Source of the DNA: GCA-2688265 sp964527395
GTDB lineage: Archaea; Nanobdellota; Nanobdellia; Woesearchaeales; GW2011-AR9
Direction of reading: 5' to 3'
Length of the DNA stretch: 40,973 nucleotides
Assembly (NCBI GenBank): GCA_964527395.1
Contig: CAZGQD010000011.1
Span: 1-40,973, forward strand
Shown: positions 34,137 to 40,973 of the stretch, piece by piece
Position numbering within the stretch: position 1 is the first letter of the stretch
How the letters are laid out: every line of letters begins with the position of its first letter
The notes under the pieces: generated by a model
Told to the model about the DNA's origin: nothing
The model's database searches: none
Seen by the model: the letters and a program-made list of their open reading frames with translations, nothing else
Made by a program: the position numbers and the translations under genes

Positions 34137-35683
34137 CTCCTCACCCTACTTCTAATTACACTAATTCTTCCTGGGTCGTCTGTATTATACTCTACTTTCA
34201 ACTTCCCTTTTTGCTCATACTGTTGATTTATTATTTTTAATGCCTCTGCTACCATCATTCCTCCAACTATCGAATTTGACATTACTACACTTCCTGCAGG
34301 ACTATCTAAACAACTATATCTTGCTGGAAATCTAAACAAACTCTTCGATTTCTTCACTCTATCATAAACATCTGGAACATAAACAGCTAAACTTCCAGCT
34401 TTCCAAGATGTACCTCCATCAATTAAGGGCACTTCACATCTAACTGCCATTTCATCAAGCCAAATTCTAGCAAACTTGTTATCCACACATCCTAAAATCA
34501 AATTATAATTGTTTCTTACCAAATCTCTTCTATCAAAAAGTGTTATACCACTCCTCTCTTCAGAGGGCCTAATTCCATACTTTGCCTTAATTGCCCTTGC
34601 CAAATCCCTTTTATTTCTAAAATCTGCAGTTGGCAAACCAATCCTTCTTTCTTCATAACTAAGCAACTCTTTTAACCAAGGCATATCACTTTTATCTATT
34701 TTCCCAATTTTCCCTTTAATACTTCTAATACTTGCTCTTGGATTATAATCAAGCAATCTTTGTTCTAGCACCTCAGCTTTATACTCACCTTCTCTCCCAT
34801 AAAGAAAAATTTGCCTATTCAAATTATGAGCCTCAATTGTATCAAAATCAATTATATCAAAAGGAATACCTAAATCTGCAAGCCCTAAAGCCACAAAGTT
34901 TCCTAAAGCACCTGCCCCTACAACCAACGCTTTCTTACTTCCAAAATAATTCACTTGACTTGGCCTTATATCAAAAACTCTATTTCTTCTTTGAGATGAA
35001 TAAGGATTAAAAAGCAGAGTTTGCAAATCACTTAAAGAGTTATCTCCATCTCCATATCTAAAGCAAAACTTCCTTAATTCTTCCAAAACAAGCCCTGAAC
35101 TAACACAACTTGTATAAGCAAACTGTTGCTTTCCTGAAAAAAAAGTATTTTCCAACGGCCTTAATCTTTCACCTTGAATTATGTTTCCTCCTCCTACTAG
35201 ATCGTGATTCAAAACTGTTAATGCCGCCAAAGATCTTGAACTACTTGCACTTACTAAAGGAATACTTCTTTTCCTACAAAATTCCACCACTCTTCCTTTT
35301 GAATACCTATCATTTGTAGCATCAATTACATAATCTATTCTAAAATAATCAAAAAGAGAACTTGAAAAAGGGCTAAAAATAGGTATATAATTACATTCTG
35401 GATTTATTTTTAAAACTGTCCCTTCAAATGTTTTTACTCTTTCTGTTCCTTGAATCACTATATCATCTAAATTCAAAATATCTCTTTTTTCGCTAGAAAT
35501 TCTCTGATTATCAAAATTAACTACAGCTCCATTACTTCCTTTTTTTCCAACTCCTAAACCTGCCAAAGATGCTATTATTAATTGAGCTAAAATATCAGAA
35601 CCAATTACTGCTACTCTTTTTTCAGCTAACTTCTGCTGATTTTCTTCTCCCCAAGCAAGAACATTTCTATCTGAACTAACCAC
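34133..35683 (-). CDS. E1-like activating enzyme with inactive and active ThiF-type halves
   Basis: A 516-residue protein with two ThiF/E1 folds. The N-terminal half (about 8-215) keeps the Rossmann shape (RVAVIGSDILAQ) but lost the GxGxxG and the catalytic Asp/Arg set, so it is probably an inactive adenylation half. The C-terminal half has GAGALG (256-261), Asp281, NLNRQIF with Arg290, Lys302, the GCVDN segment (398-402), the IDGGTSWKAGS turn and a candidate catalytic cysteine C458 (RYSCLDSPAGS) before SNSIVGGMMVAEALK. Such enzymes adenylate the C-terminus of a ubiquitin-like protein and pass it to a cysteine. The start is a GTG with a GGAGGG site 6 bases upstream; it follows the E2-like gene by 17 bases. 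Confidence 0.88.
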   Translation of the reverse strand: MVSSDRNVLAWGEENQQKLAEKRVAVIGSDILAQLIIASLAGLGVGKKGSNGAVVNFDNQRISSEKRDILNLDDIVIQGTERVKTFEGTVLKINPECNYIPIFSPFSSSLFDYFRIDYVIDATNDRYSKGRVVEFCRKRSIPLVSASSSRSLAALTVLNHDLVGGGNIIQGERLRPLENTFFSGKQQFAYTSCVSSGLVLEELRKFCFRYGDGDNSLSDLQTLLFNPYSSQRRNRVFDIRPSQVNYFGSKKALVVGAGALGNFVALGLADLGIPFDIIDFDTIEAHNLNRQIFLYGREGEYKAEVLEQRLLDYNPRASIRSIKGKIGKIDKSDMPWLKELLSYEERRIGLPTADFRNKRDLARAIKAKYGIRPSEERSGITLFDRRDLVRNNYNLILGCVDNKFARIWLDEMAVRCEVPLIDGGTSWKAGSLAVYVPDVYDRVKKSKSLFRFPARYSCLDSPAGSVVMSNSIVGGMMVAEALKIINQQYEQKGKLKVEYNTDDPGRISVIRSRVRR

Positions 35684-35700
35684 CTAAAACCCTCCTAAAT

Positions 35701-37203
35701 TCACCTATCTCTTTTCCAATTTCTTAAAGGGTCATCTTGGTAAAAAATTCTATTTATCCCATTGCTTCTTGCGTAAGCTATAACATCACTCCTTCTATTA
35801 GCTATTGCTTCATAATCTTCTCCTAAATAACCATTTGCAGGAACAAAATCCACTCTTGCTGTCCCTATATATGAACTTGTAAGTAACCTTCTTGCTTTTC
35901 TTAAAACATTTGCAATCTGCTTTGGAAGATATGGATTTGTCATTTCGATATCTCTATTCAATCTAAACACCTCACTCCACTCATATCTTCCTGGACAAAT
36001 TCCCATAGCCTCTTGTTGAAAAACAAAAGGATGCCTGTATGGCCTTTGTAAAATATTAGGCTTTTCAGGAAAATTAACCATTCTTCCATCAACTTTGAAA
36101 TCAAATTTAATATCTGTTGCAGAAAATGCATAAAACTCTCCTCTTTTTTCCATAATAAAAGAAGGAACATGTAACAAAATCCTATATCTATTTGGAGATA
36201 AACGTCTCAAAGAAATATCTCCTACTGACCCAGACCTTATCTGTGTCAACTTATTCTGTAAATCTCGCTGAATCAAACTTATCTCTCTAGCAAGCCCAGA
36301 TTGATCTTCACTTCTCCTCCTTACTTCTATACTAATCCTATTACAAATTGCTTGTTTATATGCTTCCACAAACTCTCTAGTTGATGATAACCTATGAATT
36401 GAAAACCTATTATCTCCTAATTGACAAACGCCATTTTTACTTTCTCTCAAAGCATAAACACTTCCTGCCATTTTGAAAATATTTTTTCCAAAATAAACAC
36501 TACCACTTTGATCAAACAAATCAGCAAAAAAAGATCTATTTGATATCAATCCCTCTAAATCAATATCTATCTGATCAGAAGTTTCAGCTAAAAATCTAGA
36601 AAATTCTTGAATTTCTCTTTCTTCTTGCCTACTTGAAGACCTATACCTCAATTGTAAATCTACATCAACCAAAATTAACTTTTCAATTCTACAAGCTTCT
36701 GCTTGTTGCAAATAATCATCAAATATCCTTTGAAAAGAACTATTACTGGAACTCATCTCTCTTCTCAAAGTACTTAAAGCCAAATCCTCTAAAACTTCAC
36801 TATTATTCCTTAAATACCTTTTTTCTAATTCACAAAGCCTTTCTCCTTCTCTTAAAACATAACTTAACCCCCTACGATCTTGTTTTAGCCACCTATGATC
36901 TTGTTTTTTAACTATATACAATCTCCCATTATGCAAAGCAAAATGTTCTTTTCCTTTAACAAAAGCATCAATAAAAGTATTCGGTATTTCAGAAGTTCTA
37001 ATCAAAGGTCTCTCTTCTCCTAAAGGCTCTCCTTCTTCAACATTATCCTCTTGAACTTGAACTCTCGTAGGTACTCCATAAAAAATCCCATCAGAATCAT
37101 CAAAATAAACTGTTGAAAGATGAGGAGATTCACCTAAATGCATAAACATCCTACTATAAACATGATCTCTAAAACCATCTCTTTCTTCATCTCTATCTGT
37201 CAT
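35701..37203 (-). CDS. E2-like conjugating protein with long N-terminal region
   Basis: A 500-residue protein. The C-terminal part (about 335-445) has the order of an E2 core: strands RYRILLHVPSF and EFYAFSATDIKFDFKVDG, then a loop with NFPEKPNI and RPYRHPFVF (HP at 391-392), the candidate active cysteine C403 in GICPGRYEW, and a closing helix LPKQIANVLRKARRLL. The HP...C spacing matches ubiquitin E2 enzymes. The N-terminal 330 residues are not recognised; two segments (about 84-115 and 239-270) look weakly alike. The C-terminal 50 residues add a short domain. It should take the modifier from the E1 and pass it on. ATG 37203 follows the JAMM stop by 48 bases. Confidence 0.8.
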   Translation of the reverse strand: MTDRDEERDGFRDHVYSRMFMHLGESPHLSTVYFDDSDGIFYGVPTRVQVQEDNVEEGEPLGEERPLIRTSEIPNTFIDAFVKGKEHFALHNGRLYIVKKQDHRWLKQDRRGLSYVLREGERLCELEKRYLRNNSEVLEDLALSTLRREMSSSNSSFQRIFDDYLQQAEACRIEKLILVDVDLQLRYRSSSRQEEREIQEFSRFLAETSDQIDIDLEGLISNRSFFADLFDQSGSVYFGKNIFKMAGSVYALRESKNGVCQLGDNRFSIHRLSSTREFVEAYKQAICNRISIEVRRRSEDQSGLAREISLIQRDLQNKLTQIRSGSVGDISLRRLSPNRYRILLHVPSFIMEKRGEFYAFSATDIKFDFKVDGRMVNFPEKPNILQRPYRHPFVFQQEAMGICPGRYEWSEVFRLNRDIEMTNPYLPKQIANVLRKARRLLTSSYIGTARVDFVPANGYLGEDYEAIANRRSDVIAYARSNGINRIFYQDDPLRNWKRDR

Positions 37204-37251
37204 CTTAAAATATTATAAATATTTTTTCAAACAAAAATAAAAAATATATTT

Positions 37252-38757
37252 TTAACTAAGTCTTTCCATCAAAACAGCATAGTTTTGTTCCAAAACATCA
37301 ATTCTATTTTTATAATCCTCATTCTCTCTCCTTAAATTCAAAACTTCTTCTTCAAGCCTACCACATCTTTCTTCAAGTTGCTGAAAATTACCAGTAAAAA
37401 CTTCTGAATACATATTAAACCTTCTGTTAACACTTCTTACTAATAAAGGAAATCTACGTTCTAATTCTCCTAAACTTTCATTCAATCTATAAACATCTCC
37501 CCTAAGTCCTAAATCATCTGATATTCCTCTACCTCTGTCTCTTTGTCCTTCCTGACTTCCTTCATCCTTCATCCCTATTCCTTTCTTTACAGCAGATACT
37601 ACTCTTTCTCCTATCGAAGGCTCAACTTCTACTGAAGAACTAGAATTCCTTAAATTTCTTGCAGAATACTCATTTAAAGTTAAATTTTCACCTTCAATTT
37701 CAAGATAAATTCCATTTAAAAGAATATCATCTATTTGTCTTTTTTCTACATCACTTAAAAATCTATCAACTTCAACTACTTCTTCATACAACCAATTGTT
37801 AACATTACCTTCAGGAGTATATTCAACTTCATAACTTCTAACTCCTTGAGAACCATCAAAATCTGTCCCTCCAGATCCTCCTTCAACATAACTCTCATCA
37901 ACTATATTTCTATCTTCAAATACATATTCTACAATCTCAGTACGTCTTGTTCGTGTAGGTGAGCTTTCAAAATCTAGCTCTAAAAAGTCAACTTTCCACT
38001 CTTTTTCATCACCTTCTATTAAACTAAATTGTGGTACTTTAGCAAGCAATCTAAGAGCCCTTCTATCTTTCGCTTCATTAAAAACCATCCCATAAAAAAC
38101 TTTTCCCATAACTATTTCATTATCATTATTATCATCTAAGTCAAACAAATCTACTTTATATCCTCTAGAATTAAAATAATTGACCATAGTATCGTCATCT
38201 GTTGGAGAAAAAAACACATTCATATCAGTATGTGAGTGTCCCCAACCATAAATCTCTTTTCCTAAACCTTCTATCAACCTTGAAGTTCTTCGAAATTCTG
38301 TCATCACACATCTAACATTATTTACTCTTTGATTTCTATCAATAAAAATATCATCAATCACTCCTGAACCTATATCTCCTATCAACTGAAAAGCTATTTC
38401 ATAACCTCCAGTAATCCCTCTTTCTTCTCTAAGCTCTTTAAATCTTTGAACAATATATTCTCCTTTTTGGACAGCATAATCAGTAACATTAACTGTTTGA
38501 CATTCTTGAGCAAAAGAATCTTTCACTTGTTTGTTGACTGCTTTCACATCTCCTTCTGTTGCAACATTAGGATCTACTAAAGAAACTATTGACTCCAAAC
38601 CAATCTCTTCTGAACTCAAAGGCAAAAAAGAAGAAAGCTCCCTTACAAAAGTATCTGCACTTGCTTTTCTCTGCCTCTGAGACAAATCACTTGAAAAACG
38701 AATTGAACTTAAATGCTGATCTTCCAAACCCATAAATGTTCTTACTTCTCCTGCCAT
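37252..38757 (-). CDS. JAB/MPN (JAMM) metalloprotease with C-terminal coiled coil
   Basis: A 501-residue protein. The JAMM site is complete: Glu120 in GGYEIAFQL and H174-S-H176-x7-S184-x2-D187 in GWGHSHTDMNVFFSPTDDD, the zinc-binding motif of deubiquitinases such as RPN11 and bacterial relatives. Residues 1-100 are a helical lead-in. A linker follows the protease, and the last 90 residues form a heptad-like coiled coil (LESLGELERRF..., LEERCGRLEEEVLNLRRENEDY) that would allow oligomers or scaffold binding. It should trim the modifier's tail or remove it from targets. It has its own promoter and a GGAG site 7 bases before the ATG, and leads the protease-E2-E1-anchored modifier operon. Confidence 0.88.
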   Translation of the reverse strand: MAGEVRTFMGLEDQHLSSIRFSSDLSQRQRKASADTFVRELSSFLPLSSEEIGLESIVSLVDPNVATEGDVKAVNKQVKDSFAQECQTVNVTDYAVQKGEYIVQRFKELREERGITGGYEIAFQLIGDIGSGVIDDIFIDRNQRVNNVRCVMTEFRRTSRLIEGLGKEIYGWGHSHTDMNVFFSPTDDDTMVNYFNSRGYKVDLFDLDDNNDNEIVMGKVFYGMVFNEAKDRRALRLLAKVPQFSLIEGDEKEWKVDFLELDFESSPTRTRRTEIVEYVFEDRNIVDESYVEGGSGGTDFDGSQGVRSYEVEYTPEGNVNNWLYEEVVEVDRFLSDVEKRQIDDILLNGIYLEIEGENLTLNEYSARNLRNSSSSVEVEPSIGERVVSAVKKGIGMKDEGSQEGQRDRGRGISDDLGLRGDVYRLNESLGELERRFPLLVRSVNRRFNMYSEVFTGNFQQLEERCGRLEEEVLNLRRENEDYKNRIDVLEQNYAVLMERLS

Positions 38758-38805
38758 AATATTTCTCCATCAAAAACCATTCACCACTGGGCAATAACTA
38801 CTTAC

Positions 38806-38815
38806 TTATATATAA
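38806..38815 (-). promoter_or_regulatory. TATA box of the JAMM-E2-E1 operon
   Basis: The minus strand reads AGTTATATATAAGT about 53 bases before ATG 38757, leaving a leader of about 25-30 bases that carries the GGAG site. Confidence 0.55.
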
Positions 38816-38836
38816 CTTATGGGGAAATAATGTATA

Positions 38837-38852
38837 TAAAACATATGTTTTA
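38837..38852. promoter_or_regulatory. Perfect 16-bp palindrome, operator candidate
   Basis: TAAAACATATGTTTTA equals its own reverse complement and lies about 20 bp upstream of the operon's TATA box, where an activator or repressor dimer could act. Confidence 0.5.
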
Positions 38853-38860
38853 ATGATAAA

Positions 38861-38900
38861 GTATATTCTACATCATATTACAAAACAGATGTATATTCTA
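38861..38900. repeat. Direct repeats GTATATTCTA, 30 bp apart
   Basis: Two perfect 10-bp copies at 38861-38870 and 38891-38900, between the stop of the modifier gene and the JAMM operon promoter. The spacing is about three helical turns. Confidence 0.4.
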
Positions 38901-38916
38901 TATCCAAATTCTTATT

Positions 38917-39333
38917 TTACTTAAAGTAATCACTTCCTCCAGATTCATCTTTCTTAAGCACCAAATAAATTTGTTTAGATATTTTTTGAACACCAGATTC
39001 TTCGCCTTCCCCAATTTCTTGACTAATCCTTTCAAAATAATCACAAACTTTTCCTTCAAAAGACACTTCAACCTCTTCTAATCCATCTTCAACTATAGCG
39101 TTTAAAGTCACAGTTGAGTCTGAATCTAGTCTTGCATTATAAACTCCATTCACTTGACTTAAAACTGTAAGATCATCTCCTTCATAAGCAGGATTATTCT
39201 CATCTCCATTTGAATTCATCATATAAGTCAACAAATCATCAAAAGGTTTCTTTAGAAAACTTTTATCAATTTTCCTTTCCAACGGATTTACTTCAGTCCT
39301 CTCTGTTTCTAATTTACAATAAAAATATTCCAT
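38917..39333 (-). CDS. Ubiquitin-like modifier candidate with Gly-Gly and 5-residue tail
   Basis: A 138-residue protein from ATG 39333; the TTG at 39348 is not the start because the GGAGGA ribosome-binding site (39341-39346) lies downstream of it. It is more than half identical to the gene at 39502. Residues 50-84 (YEGDDLT...STVTLNAIVEDG) follow the order of the last strands of ubiquitin (FAGKQLE...STLHLVLRLRGG), and 75-105 plus QIYLVLKKDESGG also fit a beta-grasp. The C-terminus is ...KDESGGSDYFK: Gly-Gly at 132-133 and then five residues that a JAMM protease could remove. No signal or membrane span. The family is not one I can name; the assignment rests on pattern and operon context. Confidence 0.72.
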   Translation of the reverse strand: MEYFYCKLETERTEVNPLERKIDKSFLKKPFDDLLTYMMNSNGDENNPAYEGDDLTVLSQVNGVYNARLDSDSTVTLNAIVEDGLEEVEVSFEGKVCDYFERISQEIGEGEESGVQKISKQIYLVLKKDESGGSDYFK

Positions 39334-39382
39334 TTTCTTATCCTCCAAACTAAATATGTTTTACATTAGTAATAATCTAATC

Positions 39383-39392
39383 GTTATAAACA
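39383..39392 (-). promoter_or_regulatory. Promoter of the second modifier gene
   Basis: TATA-like TGTTTATAAC about 55 bases before ATG 39333; the short leader carries TTTGGAGGAT. The region is almost identical to the one before the first modifier gene. Confidence 0.5.
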
Positions 39393-39501
39393 TTTATCAA
39401 CAATAGAATATATAACTTTAAATAGTTCTTTCTTAAAAAATCACATTATATTTCATAATAACTTTTTAAAGTTCTCAACTCCCTTTTCAAATAGGTTAAT
39501 T

Positions 39502-39900
39502 TCATCCTACAACATATTTTTGAACTATTAAATAAATTTGTTTAAATATCTCTTGAGAGCCAGACCCATTATCTTTTGCAACATCTTCACTAATATCTGA
39601 AAAACTAGCTCCAACTCTTGCATCAAACGGAACTTCAATCTCATTTACTCCTCCATCTATTATTGCATTTAATGAAACATAAAAATCTGGATCCGCTCTA
39701 GCATTATAATCAAGGTTTAAGTCTTCTAATACTGTAACTTGATCACCTTCATAAGCAGGATTATTTTCATCACCAGCAGGATTCATCATATAAATCAATA
39801 AATCATCAAAAGAACGATCTAAGAAACTAGAATCAATTCTTCTCTCCAACGAGCTTACTTCAGTCCTCTCTGTTTCTAATTTACAATAAAAATATTCCAT
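39502..39900 (-). CDS. Ubiquitin-like modifier candidate ending in Gly
   Basis: A 132-residue paralogue of the gene at 38917. It begins with the same MEYFYCKLETERTEV and has FDDLL-YMMN (31-40), GDENNPAYEGD (43-53) and VSLNAIIDGG (75-84), then NEIEVPFD and a helix, and ends QIYLIVQKYVVG. A single terminal glycine could be used directly by the E1 without processing; an internal Gly-Gly at 83-84 is another possible end if the second half is cut off. GGAGG lies 10 bases before ATG 39900. It is probably cytoplasmic. Family not recognised; the role is inferred from similarity to ubiquitin's last strands and from the E1/E2/JAMM genes downstream. Confidence 0.72.
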   Translation of the reverse strand: MEYFYCKLETERTEVSSLERRIDSSFLDRSFDDLLIYMMNPAGDENNPAYEGDQVTVLEDLNLDYNARADPDFYVSLNAIIDGGVNEIEVPFDARVGASFSDISEDVAKDNGSGSQEIFKQIYLIVQKYVVG

Positions 39901-39951
39901 TTTCTTACATCCTCCAAACTAAATATATTTTACATTAGTAATAATCTGATC

Positions 39952-39961
39952 GTTATAAACA
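39952..39961 (-). promoter_or_regulatory. Promoter of the first modifier gene
   Basis: TATA-like TGTTTATAAC about 56 bases before ATG 39900, leaving a leader of about 28-30 bases with GGAGG. Confidence 0.5.
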
Positions 39962-40014
39962 TTTATTAACAATAGAATATATGAATTTAAATAATTCTTA
40001 TTAAAAAAATAAGA

Positions 40015-40773
40015 TTATAATTGTTGATAAGTCATTGATGAAGGAAACGCCTTCCCTAAATCATAATTTCCATTTGATATTTCTCTTAAATCATTCTTCA
40101 TTCTCTCATATCTCTGACCAATATTTGCTGATAAAACAAAAAGCTGTTTTATAGAATTACCTATGGAATCATCTAATCCCATCATCTTAAAATAATTTTC
40201 AATTAAACCTAATATTTGCTTATATTCTCTTGCATTAGTAACAATATCTCTCGAATAAAGCATTATTGTTCCAAATAGATCTTCATACATACTAAAAACA
40301 CCAATTTGATCTCCAGAAAAAAGTTCAGATTTTAAAACTCTTAACTCTCTTTTCACTCTCATTAACCTATCAAAAGAAGCATTATACTCAACTGCTTGTC
40401 CACTTGGCGAGATTATTTCCAAAGCAGCTCTCTCATTATCATACTGAGCTAATTTTTGCCTTACTTTTTCAGAAAAACCACTTTTATCTGACACTTTAGA
40501 AGATCTCATAATCACTGTCCTTCTTGCTCTTTGAAATTGTTTTAACGCATCACTATTTGTTCTTGTCGCTTCAGAAATCAAATTATCTGCATATACCTTT
40601 TGCTGTGCAACAAGCTCTTCAAAAGTTCCCAAAACTCTTTTTTTAATTAACTGTTCAAATTTATTAATAATATCCTGAACTAAAGCTGAGTTATTCCTTC
40701 TTTCAAAAGCCAATTCTAAAGAATCATGCCCTCCTCTAAATTGAACCACTCTACTCTCTAAATTCATTTCCAT
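40015..40773 (-). CDS. Helical cytoplasmic protein of unknown function next to the conjugation genes
   Basis: A 252-residue protein, mainly alpha-helical and rich in Lys/Arg/Glu/Gln, with likely coiled-coil stretches (about 30-70 and 135-150). No signal peptide, membrane span or metal-binding motif is seen, and no RING-type cysteine pattern. The gene lies 114 bases before the first modifier gene and has no clear ribosome-binding site (ATG 40773, inner ATG 40767). It may be a substrate, adaptor or regulator of the modifier system, or only a neighbour. Family not recognised. Confidence 0.62.
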   Translation of the reverse strand: MEMNLESRVVQFRGGHDSLELAFERRNNSALVQDIINKFEQLIKKRVLGTFEELVAQQKVYADNLISEATRTNSDALKQFQRARRTVIMRSSKVSDKSGFSEKVRQKLAQYDNERAALEIISPSGQAVEYNASFDRLMRVKRELRVLKSELFSGDQIGVFSMYEDLFGTIMLYSRDIVTNAREYKQILGLIENYFKMMGLDDSIGNSIKQLFVLSANIGQRYERMKNDLREISNGNYDLGKAFPSSMTYQQL

Positions 40774-40850
40774 TTATTAATAGATACAACTTTCAATTAT
40801 TTGAGCTTTTCTTTTCTGAAGTACACAATTAAAACAAAACAATAAAATAT

Positions 40851-40973
40851 CTACCTCTTAAAACCAATCCCTTTCAATCTATGAAAAACATCTTTTTTCT
40901 TCTCTTCATGATCTATTTTAACCTTCAAATGACCTTTATGAATCTCAGACCCCTTACGCTTAGAGTGCCTTTT
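40851..40973 (-). CDS. C-terminal part of a Lys-rich protein, cut by the window edge
   Basis: The last 40 codons of a gene that begins beyond the right edge; the visible end is KRHSKRKGSEIHKGHLKVKI...DVFHRLKGIGFKR and TAG at 40851. It is very basic. The ending resembles the basic tail of the giant surface protein at 19822 (DDIFKKLKGLSDKRKS), so it could be the cytoplasmic tail of a similar protein, but 40 residues are too few for a firm call. Confidence 0.5.
   Translation of the reverse strand, partial: KRHSKRKGSEIHKGHLKVKIDHEEKKKDVFHRLKGIGFKR

Larger units (their letters stand above)
39288..39907. repeat. Duplicated 5' region of the two modifier genes
   Basis: The 53 bases at 39288-39340 are identical to 39855-39907 and cover the first 15 codons and the leader. 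Upstream, the match continues for about 70 more bases with three substitutions and a 2-base difference, through the TATA box (39383-39392 and 39952-39961). The rest of the two genes is much more diverged. Confidence 0.75.

Noticed and set aside
39334..39348. Extended start (TTG) for the second modifier gene
   Set aside because: The GGAGGA ribosome-binding site lies between the TTG and the ATG, and the paralogue starts at the matching ATG with the same residues.
40015..40773. Possible E3 ligase of the conjugation system
   Set aside because: No paired Cys/His pattern of a RING or other treble-clef domain and no HECT-like cysteine context are visible; calling it an E3 would rest on position only.

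Overview
The window looks like the chromosome of a small-genome, AT-rich archaeon, most likely of the DPANN group (Woesearchaeota/Pacearchaeota-like). This is an inference. It rests on the many secreted proteins with archaellin/pilin-type (class III) signal sequences of the form KKGQ followed by a hydrophobic stretch, archaeal TATA boxes about 26-30 bases before start codons (often leaderless), GGTGG/GGAGG ribosome-binding sites, DUF4143-type AAA ATPases and very large Cys-rich surface proteins. No rRNA, tRNA or CRISPR array is visible. Every credible gene is on the minus strand, so transcription runs from high to low coordinates; open frames on the plus strand are shadows.

Layout, left to right. 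1-5.6 kb: one tight operon of about twelve small exported or membrane proteins, most with class III signals, including two tiny genes of 50 and 41 codons. 5.9-7.3 kb: a DUF4143 AAA ATPase. 7.4-8.7 kb: two more class III proteins, with a fragment of a broken gene between them. 8.7-14.0 kb: a leaderless single-domain (p)ppGpp-synthetase-like gene, then a 242-residue and an 1107-residue paralogue; the short one looks like the two ends of the long one joined together. 14.1-17.1 kb: two class III proteins around a second DUF4143 ATPase. 17.2-19.8 kb: a 2.6 kb cassette bounded by a perfect 41-bp direct repeat, carrying a 121-126 residue hypothetical and a TrpF-phosphoribosyltransferase fusion. 19.8-32.8 kb: two giant surface proteins (2145 and 1755 residues), a 187-bp inverted-repeat element between them, a 38-residue ORF and a small lipoprotein.

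32.9-40.8 kb is the most interesting part: an apparently complete ubiquitin-like conjugation system. In transcription order it has a helical protein of unknown role, two small paralogous ubiquitin-like proteins each with its own near-identical promoter, a JAMM metalloprotease with an intact HxHx7Sx2D motif and a C-terminal coiled coil, an E2-like protein with an HP...C motif, a two-domain E1-like enzyme with an intact adenylation site, and a third copy of the ubiquitin-like domain fused to a membrane span and an outer duplicated domain. The E1 and membrane-anchored genes overlap as ATGA, and E2 to E1 spacing is 17 bases. The expected chemistry is adenylation of the modifier by E1, transfer to E2, conjugation to targets, and trimming or removal by the JAMM protease. 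The modifier sequences do not match a family I can name, one carries a removable tail after Gly-Gly, and one is membrane anchored. The system resembles bacterial Bil/Bub-type operons and the Caldiarchaeum ubiquitin operon in logic but differs in its parts. No RING-type E3 is seen.
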